DNA of 64,000 nt. It comes from Bifiguratus adelaidae. Lineage: Eukaryota; Mucoromycota; Endogonomycetes; Endogonales. The stretch spans positions 165,447 through 229,446 of the forward strand of contig MVBO01000007.1 in assembly GCA_002261195.1 (NCBI GenBank), given 5' to 3'. Shown in pieces: positions 1 to 11,760 of the stretch. The notes below the pieces were generated by a model, which worked only from the letters and a program-made list of their open reading frames with translations, did no database searches and was not told the DNA's origin. Within the stretch, counting starts at the first letter, position 1, and every line of letters begins with the position of its first letter. The position numbers and the translations under genes were made by a program.

Positions 1-1326
1 ATCATGTTCACGTGGGTCTATTACTCGGATCTCTGGAATGCTAAATCCTTCCCCTTCTTGTCGCAAGAGCTTTGGTTGAACGAGCCGTACTCAACTTTCT
101 ATAACGCTACGCCATATAACCAAAGCATGATCTTGGATGCTAACAACCAAGTCAACTTGACTGCTCTTGAACAGTACGGTTTGCCCTGGTACTCAACCAC
201 CTATGTCATGTATATTCTCGTCGGTAACCTTGCTACCACTGCTACCATTACCCACGTCGCTCTCTATCACGGCAAAGCTATCTGGGGAACGCTCAAGGCT
301 ATTCGTCGCGGCAAGTCTCATCAAGGTGTCAATGACATCCATTACCAAATGATGCAAAAGTACAAGGAAGTGCCATTCTGGTGGTATGGTATTCTCTTCA
401 TTATTACTTTTGCTGTTGGTATGGGATTGATCTATGCTGGCAACTCTCATCTTCCATGGTGGGGCTTCATAGTTGCGATCATCCTGTCCTTTGTCTTGAC
501 CTTGTTCATGGGTTTGATGTACTCAACTACTGGTTTCCCGATGTCTACTCAGAATGTTGTCCAACTTCTCGGAGGTTACATCCTTCCCAGAAACCCAGTT
601 GCCAACATGTGGTTCACCCTCTATGGTTACAACACCGTTAATCAAGCCGTTAGCATGGTGTCTGATCTCAAGTTGGGTCAATACCTGAAGATTCCTCCAA
701 GAGCCGTTTTCGCCGCACAGTGTACAGGAACAGTAGTCGGTGCTCTCTTGAACTACGTGATCATGAAGAGTATCATCGCATCCCAAAGAGACCTTTTGTT
801 GAGTCCTCAAGGTTCAAACATTTGGAGTGGACAGAATCCTCAGCAATTCAACTCTCTCTCCATCACATGGGGAGGTCTCAGTGCCGAACTTTTCTCACCT
901 GGTAAGACTTACTACCCTGTTGCTTGGGCTTTCTTGGTCGGCTTTTTGATCCCTCTCCCGCTGTACATTCTTCACCGCTTCTACCCCAAGGTCGGATTCA
1001 ATGCTATCAACACCGCTGTCCTTGTCTGGTTCTTTGGCGACTTGTGCGTTGGTATCAACTCTTCCATCACCACGGCCATGTGCTTGGGATTCTTCTTTCA
1101 ATTCTACATGAGAAGATACCGACCCAGATGGTTTGAGAAGTACCAATTCATCGTGTCCGCTGCTCTTGATTCCGGAACTCAAGTCTGTATTTTCGTCATG
1201 ACCTTTGCTATCTTTGGTGGTGCCGGTACATCCCAGTCTTTTCCTACATGGTGGGGCAACACGGTGGTCCCCGATGGATATCCGGATCACTGCTACCTTG
1301 ACCCCAATATCTATGGTACCGGTTAA
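1..1326 (+). CDS. OPT-family oligopeptide transporter, C-terminal part (5' partial)
   Basis: The reading frame is already open at base 1, so the gene begins outside the window; it ends at TAA 1324-1326. About 440 residues are visible. They contain many hydrophobic segments and features of the fungal OPT family (proton-coupled uptake of small peptides across the plasma membrane): NPVANMWF, a QNVVQLLGGYILP-like stretch, and a C-terminal tail ending with a WW-x-NTV and a CYLDP-type segment. OPT proteins usually have 700-900 residues, so roughly half is missing. No internal stop or frameshift is seen. The substrate cannot be told from sequence. The following 370 bases hold no gene and presumably include the 3' UTR. 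Confidence 0.88.
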   Translation: MMFTWVYYSDLWNAKSFPFLSQELWLNEPYSTFYNATPYNQSMILDANNQVNLTALEQYGLPWYSTTYVMYILVGNLATTATITHVALYHGKAIWGTLKAIRRGKSHQGVNDIHYQMMQKYKEVPFWWYGILFIITFAVGMGLIYAGNSHLPWWGFIVAIILSFVLTLFMGLMYSTTGFPMSTQNVVQLLGGYILPRNPVANMWFTLYGYNTVNQAVSMVSDLKLGQYLKIPPRAVFAAQCTGTVVGALLNYVIMKSIIASQRDLLLSPQGSNIWSGQNPQQFNSLSITWGGLSAELFSPGKTYYPVAWAFLVGFLIPLPLYILHRFYPKVGFNAINTAVLVWFFGDLCVGINSSITTAMCLGFFFQFYMRRYRPRWFEKYQFIVSAALDSGTQVCIFVMTFAIFGGAGTSQSFPTWWGNTVVPDGYPDHCYLDPNIYGTG

Positions 1327-1759
1327 GTCAAAGCATAGGAGTGTTGCTGGAAGAGCCCTATGCGCTTTGTGGGTGCTTTTATTATGGCTATATCGCTCCT
1401 GCTCCAATCTGAATGAAAGGTCTCTGTTGTACTTCAGTATCTTTTTCTTCATATTATATAATGTTTACTATTGCCTATCTTCCTATGACATTCCTCCCCC
1501 AATGTATTGACATTGAGCAATGTTGTCATTGTGATGGTGTCTTAAGAATAAGTTGTGTTCTCTTCGTTCAGAGTGCCGCGTGTGGGTGACATTTTGGTGG
1601 TACGAAAAGCGAGATGTCTGCGCATTTAGAGGGTGATACAATGTTTCCTCCGCTAGGAAGAACTTGACCTGGAAGCAGAAAGTGCGTAGCGACGACCGGG
1701 ACGCTGATTGTCTTGTCATTCGCCGGCTGATCCGTCACCGTTCTCGCAACGTCTTGTTC

Positions 1760-3150
1760 GCTACTCGACCTCCAGTTGCAACTCGCGCTCATCAACTTGC
1801 TTGTGGAAGACAGAGATATCCTGCGCAGCTGCAGTTGTACCTGTCGCTTCTACCAGTCCCTACTTGCGCCTTACATATTCAGATCAGCTACCCAAAGGAA
1901 CATAGAGAAGAACACCTCTTCTGTGGGATGTGGGAGCTATCGCATCTGGTCCCTATAACAGATATGTACAACAGTTACACTTTGAAGACTCGTTTTCACA
2001 CCCAGCTCAGTTGACAGCGAGAATCTGTCTTTCAATATGGAGGATGTCTTTCCCTCGGCTCTTCATGCAGTTCTGGTTGATCTCGGCCGCGTCTCAGATC
2101 AGCAGAAACTAAGCATTGAGTTCAATCTCCCATCAGAGGAGTGGTGGGAGTGGTGCGCATCTAAGCAAGAATCGGCCGAAAATATCAAGGAAGCTGAAAA
2201 GGAACTGAGCTGGAGAGCACTGATGGTTCGGACGTACGACGCTTTGGCAGAGAATTTTGATCAGCGGTGAAGGAATTGGAGATTGTTGACTTGGCGCCAA
2301 TAAAGGTTTGGAGCTTCAGTCCTCCTGCTTTCCGCCATTCCCTTGGCAATCTGCTACCAGTATAGAAAGGACTAATTCCTTTCCCCCAATTTCCCCCAGG
2401 GCGTAGCCATTTTAGCATTCTGGTTTAATGAAAGGATTAACTAGGATTTCAACCAGTTAACTTACAGCGGTTCCAAATGTCGATCTTTGGTGGTAATAAC
2501 GGCGCTTCCTGGTTAACGACCACTTCGGACACCTACCTTTCATTCCTCTCGGAACACTCGATCTATATATCTTCAATCGCTTTAAGAGCGTTACAGACTT
2601 CAATATTATAGCAAGCCAAGATGGACCGATAGGACTGGAAGGACATTTGCACGCACGCGTCTCGCACTTAACGCCACTCACATGCCACTGCTTCGATCTG
2701 TTCACTTAGAGACAATGTTTATTCGTCCCGAAATGGTCGACTTTCTCACCAGCCATTTGGATACCCTCGAAACGATATGTTTACAAAGTTGCTTTGGCGG
2801 CAAAACGCCTATGCTGATAACGCCATCCACTGGTGCGCCCTCTTCACTACTTCGTTGAATAACAAACCTAAGCGGCTCCGTAATCTCACGATCTTGCCCG
2901 TCGATCTTCCAGTTAAACCGGAGAACGAAAGACGACCGAGAAGATACCGATGAAGAGAAACAGGTGCGCCAAATACTCGAGAAAAATCCTGGCAGAAGAC
3001 TTTTCGCGTGTTCGAACCTGGACGACAAGTATGGTATCCTTGGTGAAGATGGAGAAGAAACTGTCTCATCTTTCCTGAGGGGAGAAGACCAGCAGTGTTT
3101 TGACATGTTGATGCAGATAGTGAAAGAAAATGCGCGGATGGTTAAGGCAT
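1760..3150 (+). pseudogene. Decayed F-box/LRR-like gene
   Basis: No long frame survives, but short pieces in all three forward frames line up in the order expected of a fungal F-box protein. Near 1776-1900 there is an F-box-like piece (LVEDRDILRSCSCTCRFY then LLAPYIF). At 2037-2270 follows an acidic helical piece. Near 2680-2790 a leucine-rich segment reads LETMFIRPEMVDFLTSHLDT then LETICLQSCFGG. At 2964-3155 there is a piece containing RRLFACSNLDDKYG. The frame changes several times and stops occur between the pieces, which is too much damage for a few sequencing errors. The F-box assignment rests on pattern recognition. Such proteins normally recruit substrates to SCF ubiquitin ligases; this copy is presumably inactive. 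Confidence 0.55.
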
Positions 3151-4262
3151 GTTGAGTTTCGTATATCGAATGCGTCAATCACGCACAAAACTCCTTCTGA
3201 ACCGATGAACGTAGATTGTGTCGCTTCATTGACGCTGTCGCCTGTTGAAGGCTGTGATCTCGTCCGCAAGTCTCATAGCGTATGCAGGAATCCACAAATG
3301 TGCGGCACGGTTGAGTTCGTAACGCTTCCATCACCAAGTGTGTTTCCAGTGTAGCCACCTTGATAACCAAATATCCAGATCTACCAGGTTACGGATGACA
3401 ATACATCTCAGCAGCTGGAGAGCTGTTTGCATAGCATGCCAGTCTACCTGGGATCCGTTAAAAACCATGCCAAGGCGATGCGGACGCCAATAAAACCAAA
3501 CTAGATCTCGACCCACCTATTGTATGCGACTGCAAAACACCAGTCAAGCCCTTCACTTGAAAAGTTGCTCCCATGCTGTAATCTTGAATGACATTCAAAC
3601 AGCGCACTTATCATGCCGCCACGTGCCTTGTCTCTCTGTCTCAGCCATCTCAAAGAATAAACGCCGACAAATCAAAGCCCGGCGGAAGTTGAAAAGTGAT
3701 CGACTGTGGCAGTCATGAATGAGACCCTGAACGCGTTCCGACGTATTGGCACCATTTGCGGAAGAGCCGACATCAGCGTTGATCAGGCCGGCGGATGTCG
3801 CGTACAGGGAGGAAAGACTAAAAGTTGGCAGTAGGATGGTCGTACAATTCGGCTTTTCTATTGATCCGAACCGAATATTGGACTTGGCGCTGCATCCGCT
3901 AAAATAGCTTGTACATACAGTAACCATGATTAGCGTCTGTGTATTCACCGCTACATTTGTCGAATATCTCATGATCAGCCCTAGTCCTCTCTGAGGCAGA
4001 TGACCTACTTGGCCTTATAAGGCCGAGTACCTCCAGCCTGTAGCATCTATGATTTCACCTGGAAATTGCCTTTTCGGAGCTCCAATTTTCTGGAGTTGCC
4101 GGTGTACGAACTGCCTTTGATGACGCGCTTCCTGTATGCCAAGACATTTATCATGGTTGTGCGTGCAGCCGCGATTACCGTTCTTTGCGCACGTGGAACG
4201 ATTGACGCTCGACTTGGTTTGTGATTGGATGCTGAGTTGCATCCATTGTCGATGTGATCGAT
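3151..4262. other. Intergenic stretch with no recognisable gene
   Basis: About 1.1 kb between the F-box relic and the acid phosphatase promoter. The ORFs here (up to 125 codons on the minus strand) show no recognisable motif, no coherent exon structure and no believable signal peptide plus domain. I see no tRNA, repeat or mobile-element signature. The last 100 bases serve as upstream region of the phosphatase gene. Confidence 0.5.
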
Positions 4263-4270
4263 TATAAAAG
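4263..4270 (+). promoter_or_regulatory. TATA box of the acid phosphatase gene
   Basis: TATAAAAG lies 56 bases upstream of the ATG at 4326. Position and sequence are typical for a core promoter. The other secreted-enzyme genes in the window (GH16, GH32) also have clear TATA boxes. Confidence 0.6.
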
Positions 4271-4325
4271 GGACATAGTATATACCTGGATATGTTAGTG
4301 ACACACGCTTCAAACAACAATAGGC

Positions 4326-5368
4326 ATGAAGGTCTCTGGTATTTTGGCTGCTGCTGCCTGCCTTACTTCAATTGCTTCTGCTGCCCCCCTCGAGCTCTGG
4401 GGTCACCATGGTCAATCCAACAACCTCGTGAAGGGCAAGTCTTTTGACCGCTTCCTTTTCGTCGTGTAAGTACAATGAAGGCACTCACTGACAATCCTTG
4501 CTGAATTTGAACGATCGCAGCTTCGAGAACGCTGGTTACAACCAAGTCATTGTTGATCCCAACTTTGCTGGTTTAACTGACCGCCCCGACGCCAGACTCT
4601 TGACCAACCTCTATGCTGTTGGTAAGCCGTCTCTTCCCAACTACTTTGCCACCATTGCTGGCTCTACTTTTGGTGTTCGCGATGATGCTGAGCACAACCT
4701 CGGTGGTATGACCATCGTTGACCTTTTGGAAGCTAAGGGTGTCTCCTGGAAGGGTAAGTGGTCGGACTCCTTTGATCAGCGTTTGGATACCTAACTCCAC
4801 ATCTCCATACAGCCTATGCCGAGAACTACCCCTCTGTTCCCAAGGTACCTGCTACCTTGGCGCCACGGATGTCTATGCCAATGGCACTGCTGTCAAAAGC
4901 AGCTACAGACGTGTTGATAATCCCTTCGTCAGCTTCATCAACCTCCAAAATAACCCCAATCGTTGCGACAAGATTGTGAACGCCAAGGAGTTTGAGCAAG
5001 ATATCGCCAATGGCACCCTTCCTCAATTCATCTACTACATTCCCAACCTGAAGAACAATGCTCACGATACCAGCGTCGCTTACGGCGGCAACTACGTCAA
5101 GACCTTCTGGAACAAGTACCTCCACGACAAGGCCCTCATGAAGAACACCCTTGCTTTCTTTACCTTTGATGAAGACGAGGACACTGAGCACAACCACATC
5201 TTTGGCGCTTTGATTGGTGGTGCTGTTAGCGTCAAGCCTGGTAGCCCAAAGAACGTTACCGACAACACTCCTTACACTTTGTTCTCCATGCCCAAGACTA
5301 TTGAAGACAACTGGAACTTGGGTAGCTTGGGTACCAACGACACCTTTGCCACTCCTTTCAAGCTTTAA
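4326..5368 (+). CDS. Secreted acid phosphatase (phosphoesterase family), one apparent 1-base deletion
   Basis: Three exons: 4326-4465, 4521-4753, 4813-5368. The product has about 309 residues and starts with a signal peptide (MKVSGILAAAACLTS, cleavage near ASA-AP). It belongs to the fungal secreted acid phosphatase/phosphoesterase family (PF04185 type), which releases phosphate from organic esters outside the cell. Family hallmarks are FENAGY, the SLPNYFA-IAGSTFG segment, WKAYAENYP, DNPFVSF, NNAHDTS and FTFDEDEDTEHNH. The exon phases fit exactly except that the frame slips by one after AYAENYPSVPK, where CCAAGGTACC at 4840-4848 would be in frame with one more G. Everything downstream is conserved, so this is either a homopolymer sequencing error or a recent null mutation. 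The stop is TAA. Confidence 0.85.
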
Positions 5369-5859
5369 ATGTTTTCATTAATCCAATAACATGCCATGTT
5401 GCAAAGACATGCACTACTTACTCGTAGAAATAAATAAATGATCAGTGGTACACCGTAAAGTATATGTCTAAATTCGATTACGCTGCTCGCAATTAGTTTC
5501 CATTATCCAAGGCGGTAACTATAAGCCATTGCAGCGCACGCCCGTCCTGGTTTGGTGCAATGCAACTCAGATTCTCAGTGCTTGGATAAGACCATTTATG
5601 TGTGAGCTGGGCTGATTCACGGCCTTTGCTGGTATAGATAAAGTACTGTTTGTGAAAAGCGTATTGGATATTGTCTAAATTCTTGCTTCTCCCGCCGTTT
5701 CGATATCGTCGTCAAGATTTATCTGCTCACAACACAAGCTTGACCTCTGGTATACAAATTGCGCACTCAAGGTGCTTTCAATAAATTGTAAGACTCGAGA
5801 ATGGACCAGGACAGCTCACAGTCGTACGGCCCAGGAGATCACGACTGAAAAGCCGTGGA
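5369..5859. other. Intergenic stretch, nothing recognised
   Basis: About 490 bases after the phosphatase stop. It contains an AT-rich AAATAAATAAAT run at about 5427-5440 that could serve in polyadenylation of the phosphatase mRNA. No ORF, RNA gene or repeat was recognised. Confidence 0.4.
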
Positions 5860-8160
5860 CGCTTATTTGTGGACTGGCGACGTCTATAAGCAGCAGAGAC
5901 GTACGTAGATTCGGCACTACAAGCAGTATGGGATAGCCTGAGTCTCCTGCAGCGCTACGATCTTCTGCTCACTTCTATCAAGGCGGTCGTTGGTAAGCTT
6001 TCCGTTACCTCTCGGACGCCAAAGGGGAAAGCTGGAAGGGGGTTATTTTTGAAAGGTCAAAGGAGACGAACAATTTCTCAATCAAGAAGGTATTGAAGCC
6101 GATGACCTGGACCTTCTCTTCTGCACTTGGTCGTAAACGGAGACGTTAGAGCGTGAAGACGACTATAAGGCGAGTAATCCTAGGTTTAGAATACCGCATT
6201 GACGCTATGCAACACTAACGACGTTGCGCGACAACGATGGAACCTACTGTTTCGGTTCTGGCATTCTCGCCACAAAGACACCTCTTATACATTGTGGCTC
6301 CCCGCTATGACTCTAATCAACATTCGGCTTTCGATATGCTCAACAGGGACGGAATTGACTCTTGAAGCTTAGGTGACCGTCCAAAATGTTACATTGCGGA
6401 TGGTAAATTTGACATGTGCACTGAATCAAAAGCGTACGATGAGATTTGCAAGGTGAGTATCGATTATTGAAAGTATATCCTTGTAAAGACGTAAAAGTTG
6501 ATTGTGATTGACACCAAGTGCCAAATGTAGGATTGATCTCCAGGTATCTAGTTGTTCGCCTTTAGAGTTTGGACTTGCGATAATAGCTTCGTAGGCTTCT
6601 CGTCGGAGTTTTGAATGGAGGGGCTGTGCCGTTCATTCCCGCCAATTTCTATCGTAGAAGGCATCAACGTCCCCGATTGGAGTCCTATAAGGTCCTGTAT
6701 AACTGTCAGCTTGGCCAATTTGATCACGGTCTGCGTGTTTTTCGACCCATCCCAACCAGCCAGGAGCGTAGCGGTGCAAAGAAAGTGGCAAATATGACAT
6801 TTGAATGGAATGACGTGAGGCTTTCGTACCGCAATTCGTACTGAATTTCCTTTTCGGGCGACGACCTGGATTTCAGAGTCGGGTTCGGGAACTTTACAAG
6901 CGACTTTCTCTGAGACCGCCCAACATTACCGATCTTCTTGCATACCGTTTCAACTCCGTAGTTCCGTCTACGTCCCGCCCGCAACACCTGGCACCTCTAC
7001 TAGTCGACCCCAAAGTCTCAAGCTTAGCAGTTGGTCACGAATCCAATGACGTACACTCTAAAGAGTCCTTGGTATCTCTTCAACTTTTTTCATTCTTCTT
7101 GGGTTCAGGAACTCTGAACAGTCCTAGCAGTAGTGAGTGATTCGTTCGCGGAAACGCTATGGTTATGCTGCAACAGATCGTAGGTTAGCGTGTCCATTGC
7201 CAATCAGAAAATCGTTCCTGAGAGCAACCGAGAAGTACCAGATGTAGGCCGGATTATTACCAGGTTTGGACGACGTTTGATGTTCCAATAGAGCATGATG
7301 CTTGCTCAGGTCTTCTCTCCGTCAAATTATCATTCCATGTATTTCTTATACTAAAATTCTGCTCCGCGGCTCTAGGGGTTTCCAGTAAACGCATCGGTAG
7401 CGCAATACACAGAAAACTCAGGAAACATGCCAGATGCTAAATCAATATGAATGGTTCTCAGTGATGGCATTCAAGGCTAAGCCTAACAATCACCAGCGAG
7501 CCAGCATATCTGGTACGAATCATAATCGTGATGTCTTAGCGGACTATTCCCTGCATGCCAGGGTTAAAACCAACGCAAAACGGGCGAGGAGGATTTACTT
7601 GTTTGGCGTTCGGCTTTGATGTTGACGAAGAGACGGTTCGAACGTTAAAAGAATACCGGCTTCGTGTTCACTCAATAAAAATCGGCGATACTGCTGGGCC
7701 GATCACGGAGAGAATCCAGAGATTGATAGCTTGTGAAGGTGAAGGAAGTCTTCTTTCAACTGGCCATGTGATGGGCAGAGAAAAAACATACATACAACAA
7801 CTCTACCATTCTTGGACTTTATCGGTGTTACTACTGTCGATCTTACATTTAGGGTAACGATGGTGTGTACCATAGCAACTACGACAGCTTCCACAGGATG
7901 GAGAAGTTTGGTGACTCCGACTTCAAGTATCATTAGGCCATGACACAGATTTAGGGTCTTCCGGTGCTCGAACTCGCGTCTGTCTCCATCCTACTTATTG
8001 AGCCTTCTCAATTTGCTCACGATAGGTACGACTACACTGATGACGTGCAGTCCTTGGTTTTCCCCCGGTGTCAAGGGATTCGAAGAGGCAGTTGAGGCTT
8101 CCGAAGCGCTCGAGTTCAAAAAGCGTCGTACGGCCATCGTCTGCTCAAGTTAGTTTATGG
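5860..8160 (+). pseudogene. Decayed M28 glutamate-carboxypeptidase-like gene (Vps70/PSMA type)
   Basis: No intact frame exists, but the best-preserved part, 7855-8035, reads GNDGVYHSNYDSFHRMEKF then GDSDFKYH. That is the Y-H-S-x-Y-(D/E) and K-F-x-D-x-x-F-K-Y-H region of glutamate carboxypeptidase II/transferrin-receptor-like M28 peptidases, and it is followed by the family's L-(E/R)-LA-x-S-I-L segment. Two in-frame TAG codons interrupt it; one replaces the Trp expected after MTQI. Further on, GFEEAVEASEALEFKKRR resembles the C-terminal dimerisation helices. Upstream pieces, including one with DPSQPARSVAVQRK at about 6740-6790, resemble the PA domain. Frame changes are frequent throughout, so this is an old pseudogene. 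Active relatives are vacuolar or membrane metallopeptidases. Confidence 0.55.
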
Positions 8161-9303
8161 TCCGACCTTGGTTGACACAGCTGCAACAAGCCGGTGCGTT
8201 ATTTATGATCAAGCTGCTGCCTACAGTGTATGCATTGGTCCTAACCGTTGGCATCCTACGCCTGTTACCCGTCCTCTTACAAATTAAGTAAGCTCCTCCG
8301 TGTGGGAATTTACAATTAGCCATGGGGAAGCTTGTCCTCAATTCATCGTCTCCGAGAGTGATCTTGCTTAAATTGCCGACATTTTGGTGGAAAGCACGAT
8401 GTCAATTGAGTGACATATGGATAACCGCCCTAATCCCAGATGCGGAACGCCGAAATACGAGCATGCGTTGCCCAGTTTGCATAGCTGGTTTTCGTATTTA
8501 TTTTCCATTTCAATCTAGGTTTCGGTTTGCTTGTATAGACAACTTTGTTGTCCGCGTTCCATCTTTTGTATAGGTATCTTTTGTGTCAATAACGCGCTCT
8601 CCCAGATCACTCCGAAACATTTGCCTCATTGGGTATCTCGGTTTGTCCTATTCGGTTCGGGATGACGTGCACCAAAGCAATAAAATAGATGGATAAAGTG
8701 GCACATGGCATGTATATTTTATGAGAACGGCATGTACCTTGATGAACCCGTTGCGTTCCAGTGTCATCTGGCCTGATCTCCTTTTGGAACACCAAGCAAG
8801 CGGAAATACCCGCTATGTCACATGCCTATTTCTTGTCCAACCCAGGTCATACACTCATCCCGAAAGATCGATTTTCCGCTTTTAACCATCCCTCCCCGAT
8901 CAAGTACATCTCCTGGTCAATTATGGACATGCAAAATAAGAGACCCCTATGAGCAGGAGATTGATATAACGTAAGCCAAATAGGGGGTGGGGTTTCATGG
9001 GGCGAATGGCTATATGGGAATTCACCTGGAGCCCATGTTTTACGAAGAATGTGCGTAGTGATGCAGATAGGATGCGCTAAAATCCAACGACCGGTCTCCT
9101 TCCCTGGACCCCTTTCAGCAAATATCCCACGATCAAAGGGAGATGAGGCGAATGTCGATGTATATCCAGAGCTTATGTCAGGATCCTTCAGGGTGCTAGC
9201 AAGGTGTTTCAGCCCGATTGGTGTTGGTGAATGTTACACATGTCATACAGTGTTCGTTTACCGTGTCTTCCCACACATTCAGCAGCCGCGTCCGTTCGAA
9301 AGC
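8161..9303. other. Intergenic stretch without a supported gene
   Basis: About 1.1 kb between the peptidase relic and the GH16 promoter. The ORFs (up to 131 codons) show no recognisable domain, signal peptide or exon chain. The left end may still hold unrecognisable remnants of the peptidase pseudogene. No RNA gene or repeat was seen. Confidence 0.45.
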
Positions 9304-9310
9304 TATAAGA
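9304..9310 (+). promoter_or_regulatory. TATA box of the GH16 gene
   Basis: TATAAGA lies 55 bases upstream of the ATG at 9365, almost the same spacing as the TATA box of the acid phosphatase gene. Confidence 0.55.
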
Positions 9311-9364
9311 GCCAATGCCAACCATGCGTTATTGCGAGTCTGGTACCGCAGTCTATAATCCATT

Positions 9365-10710
9365 ATGCGTGCCTTTGTTATTGCCGTTGCCGTCCTGCTT
9401 GGAGCCCTCGCTACAGCAGAAGCCCAATATACCTTGCAGACTGAATATTCTGGAAATACATTCTTCAATGGGTTCACCTTCTTTACTGGTTCTGACCCCA
9501 CTCATGGATTTGTGGACTATGTGGATGCAAGCACAGCTTCAAGCCAGGGCCTGACGCAAGTCAGAAATGGTGTGGTCTATATCTTTGCGGATAACACTAC
9601 TGTTGCTTCGTCCGCTGGTCGTCGGAGTGTACGAATCACCAGTAATCAAAGTTACAATTCGGGGCTCTTTTTGTTCGACGTGAACCATGTCCCGTTTGGA
9701 TGCGGTACTTGGGTAAGTTGATTATTGGTGGGATCAGGAACGGGTATGGCTTACGCGTATATGTGTTATTTTAGCCTGCCCTGTGGACCGTAGGTCCCAA
9801 TTGGCCGAATTCGGGAGAAATCGGTAAGGGGAAAACAATGATTTGCTTGGTGTCATATATACTTATGACGATCGTGGTAGATATCTTTGAGGGTGTCAAC
9901 ACCCAAGCCACCGACCTCATGACCCTACATACTCAGCAGGGATGTACGATGCCTGCTTCCCGCTCTCAAACTGGTACCACGGTCACGAGCAATTGTTGGA
10001 TCAATGCTCCGGGCCAGTCCAGCAACCAAGGTTGCGGTGTGACCAACACACAGTAAGTTGCACATCAAAGCATTGATGAAGCATTGCCTGCCTACTAACA
10101 AATCGACAGACCTACTTCGTACGGTGACAATTTGAACAATGCTGGCGGGGGTGTTTATGCTACCTTGTGGAACAGCAATGGCATCTCCATCTGGTGGTTC
10201 CAACGTAGCGCTATCCCATCTGACATTAGGCGCACGCCTGATGCCAACTTTCCCTTTGGCTCCAACTGCCCATCTTCGTTCTTCGTCAACCATCAAATTG
10301 TCGTTGATTTGACCTTTTGCGGTGACTGGGCTGGCAATGTATACAGTCAATTCAACTGCCCTGGAAGCAGCTGCCAAAACTACGTACAATACAACCCTTC
10401 TGCTTTCTCTGATGCATACTGGTCCATTAATTCCTTCAAGGTATACCAACCCGGTACCCCGACAACTACCACCAGTACCTCGAAGACTACCACAACCACC
10501 AAGGCGACAACCACATCAACCACTGCCACTAGCTCACCCACATCTACACTCGTGTGCAATGCGGCGAACAACGGCTACTACTACTGCATGAACTCCGGTG
10601 TTTCTCAGGCATATGAGATCTGTAACAATGGAGCTTGGGTGTCTGGCGCCTGTGGTCCCGGAACAGTGTGCTGGACTTCAGGAAATAGTATCGTATGTAA
10701 TTATCCTTAG
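9365..10710 (+). CDS. Secreted GH16 endo-beta-1,3(4)-glucanase with C-terminal carbohydrate-binding module
   Basis: Four exons (9365-9712, 9775-9823, 9881-10052, 10110-10710) join in frame to 389 residues ending at TAG. An N-terminal signal peptide (MRAFVIAVAVLLGALATAEA) precedes a GH16 laminarinase-type domain. [20 protein letters not shown] runs directly into IDIFEG, giving the catalytic E-I-D-I-F-E motif, which is split by intron 2. A Thr/Ser-rich linker at about residues 300-335 leads to a cysteine-rich C-terminal module of about 50 residues ending GPGTVCWTSGNSIVC, like chitin-binding CBM19 modules. It probably acts outside the cell on beta-glucan, either its own wall or substrate; the cysteine-rich module suggests wall targeting. 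It is intact, unlike most of its neighbours on contig 1. Confidence 0.88.
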
Positions 10711-10959
10711 TTCTCTTGCACGACTGTATTGCTGGGCCGACGTAACATTTAGCAATATACAGTATGACTGTGTTACAACCCAAGAGTTTTCATAACTTGC
10801 ACAAGGCCCCAAAATAGTTGCGAACCATCGGTGAGCAGAAGGAGAAATGTTTCCAACGACAATGGACTGATCTTTCTGATGTAATGCCCCTCATGAAATG
10901 CATCAAACTGGGATATAACGAGGATTCACATAGGACACATTAAAAAATTATTTGGCATG

Positions 10960-11760
10960 ATAATCTCTGATGATAACGGCACAAGGAGGCATCCTCCTCT
11001 GATACCTTCCCTTTCGGCCAGAACAACGAAGTCTCCTTTAACCCGCGTTCACAAGGACTGCTCAGAGACATAGGCAGTCGTTCTTTTGAGAGCTGCTTTC
11101 CGTGCATGTTCAACGTCGTGCAAGATGTGCCTCCACCCTGGCGGTTCATATGTAACATATCAGCAAGCTCCACGTAATGAGGCCTCGTATTCCAAAACCA
11201 ATAATTGGACATTGGCATTCTTTACGAATTTCTTTCTGCTTCCCTTAAACTATACAACCTTTCGTGCTCCATTCAATTCAGCTTACCGATTCGCAAGAGA
11301 TTTGCGAGACCTAATTTTCTCGGATTACCCCAGCCTAGAAGTACAAATGGTGTCCATTTCCATCTCGATGGCCTGATGGCTAAGCATCCCAAATACCCGC
11401 GAAGAGCTCGCCGTAGGTACAAAAGTCGAATGCATTGGTTGGTGCACATGACTTGAGAGACCCTGTAATGTCAATCCAGAGTTTCATCATACCTTCAGAA
11501 GGCTGCGTTTTGGGATCGAATAGAAACATGAGAAGAATCCGCGTATAGATGCCCTTGTGGAAGTGACCAGCGGTACCGATCGCATTGACGTAGGTGCAAT
11601 TATTAAAGCACACTGTGGGGTACCCGACAGGAAAGGTCTGAAGATTCCAAGCTGGAGGGGCGTACGGGGGGGTTCAAAGCATTCAACTGGCAAAATCCGC
11701 AATTGGTCGCGAAAATCCGGTCGCCATCACAATGATACTTCCTTCCACCACCTTCTAGAC
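10960..11760 (-). mobile_element. Decayed Ty3/Gypsy-type retrotransposon integrase fragment
   Basis: On the minus strand, pieces in different frames follow the order of a Ty3/Gypsy integrase. A zinc-finger end (TNCGFCQLN at about 11690) is followed by NPPYAPPAWNLQTFPVGYP and a core-start segment (GIYTRILLMFLFDPKT). Further along are TPFVLLGWGNPR at about 11340 (the TPFFLLYGRxPR motif that closes the core) and a C-terminal basic helix with KGDFVVLAER at about 11000-11050 (the VGDxVLL motif). Frameshifts and stops separate the pieces. No LTRs, reverse transcriptase or gag were seen, so only a remnant remains. A few hundred bases on each side contain nothing recognisable. Confidence 0.5.

Noticed and set aside
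3595-3972. Minus-strand 125-codon frame with a hydrophobic N-terminus
   Set aside because: No coherent domain, composition unlike the real genes nearby, and no supporting promoter or splice structure.
4842-4900. An intron at 4842-4898 in the acid phosphatase to explain the frame slip
   Set aside because: Every acceptor tried leads to a stop or wrong frame, and the removed segment contains the conserved CYLGATD-type region.
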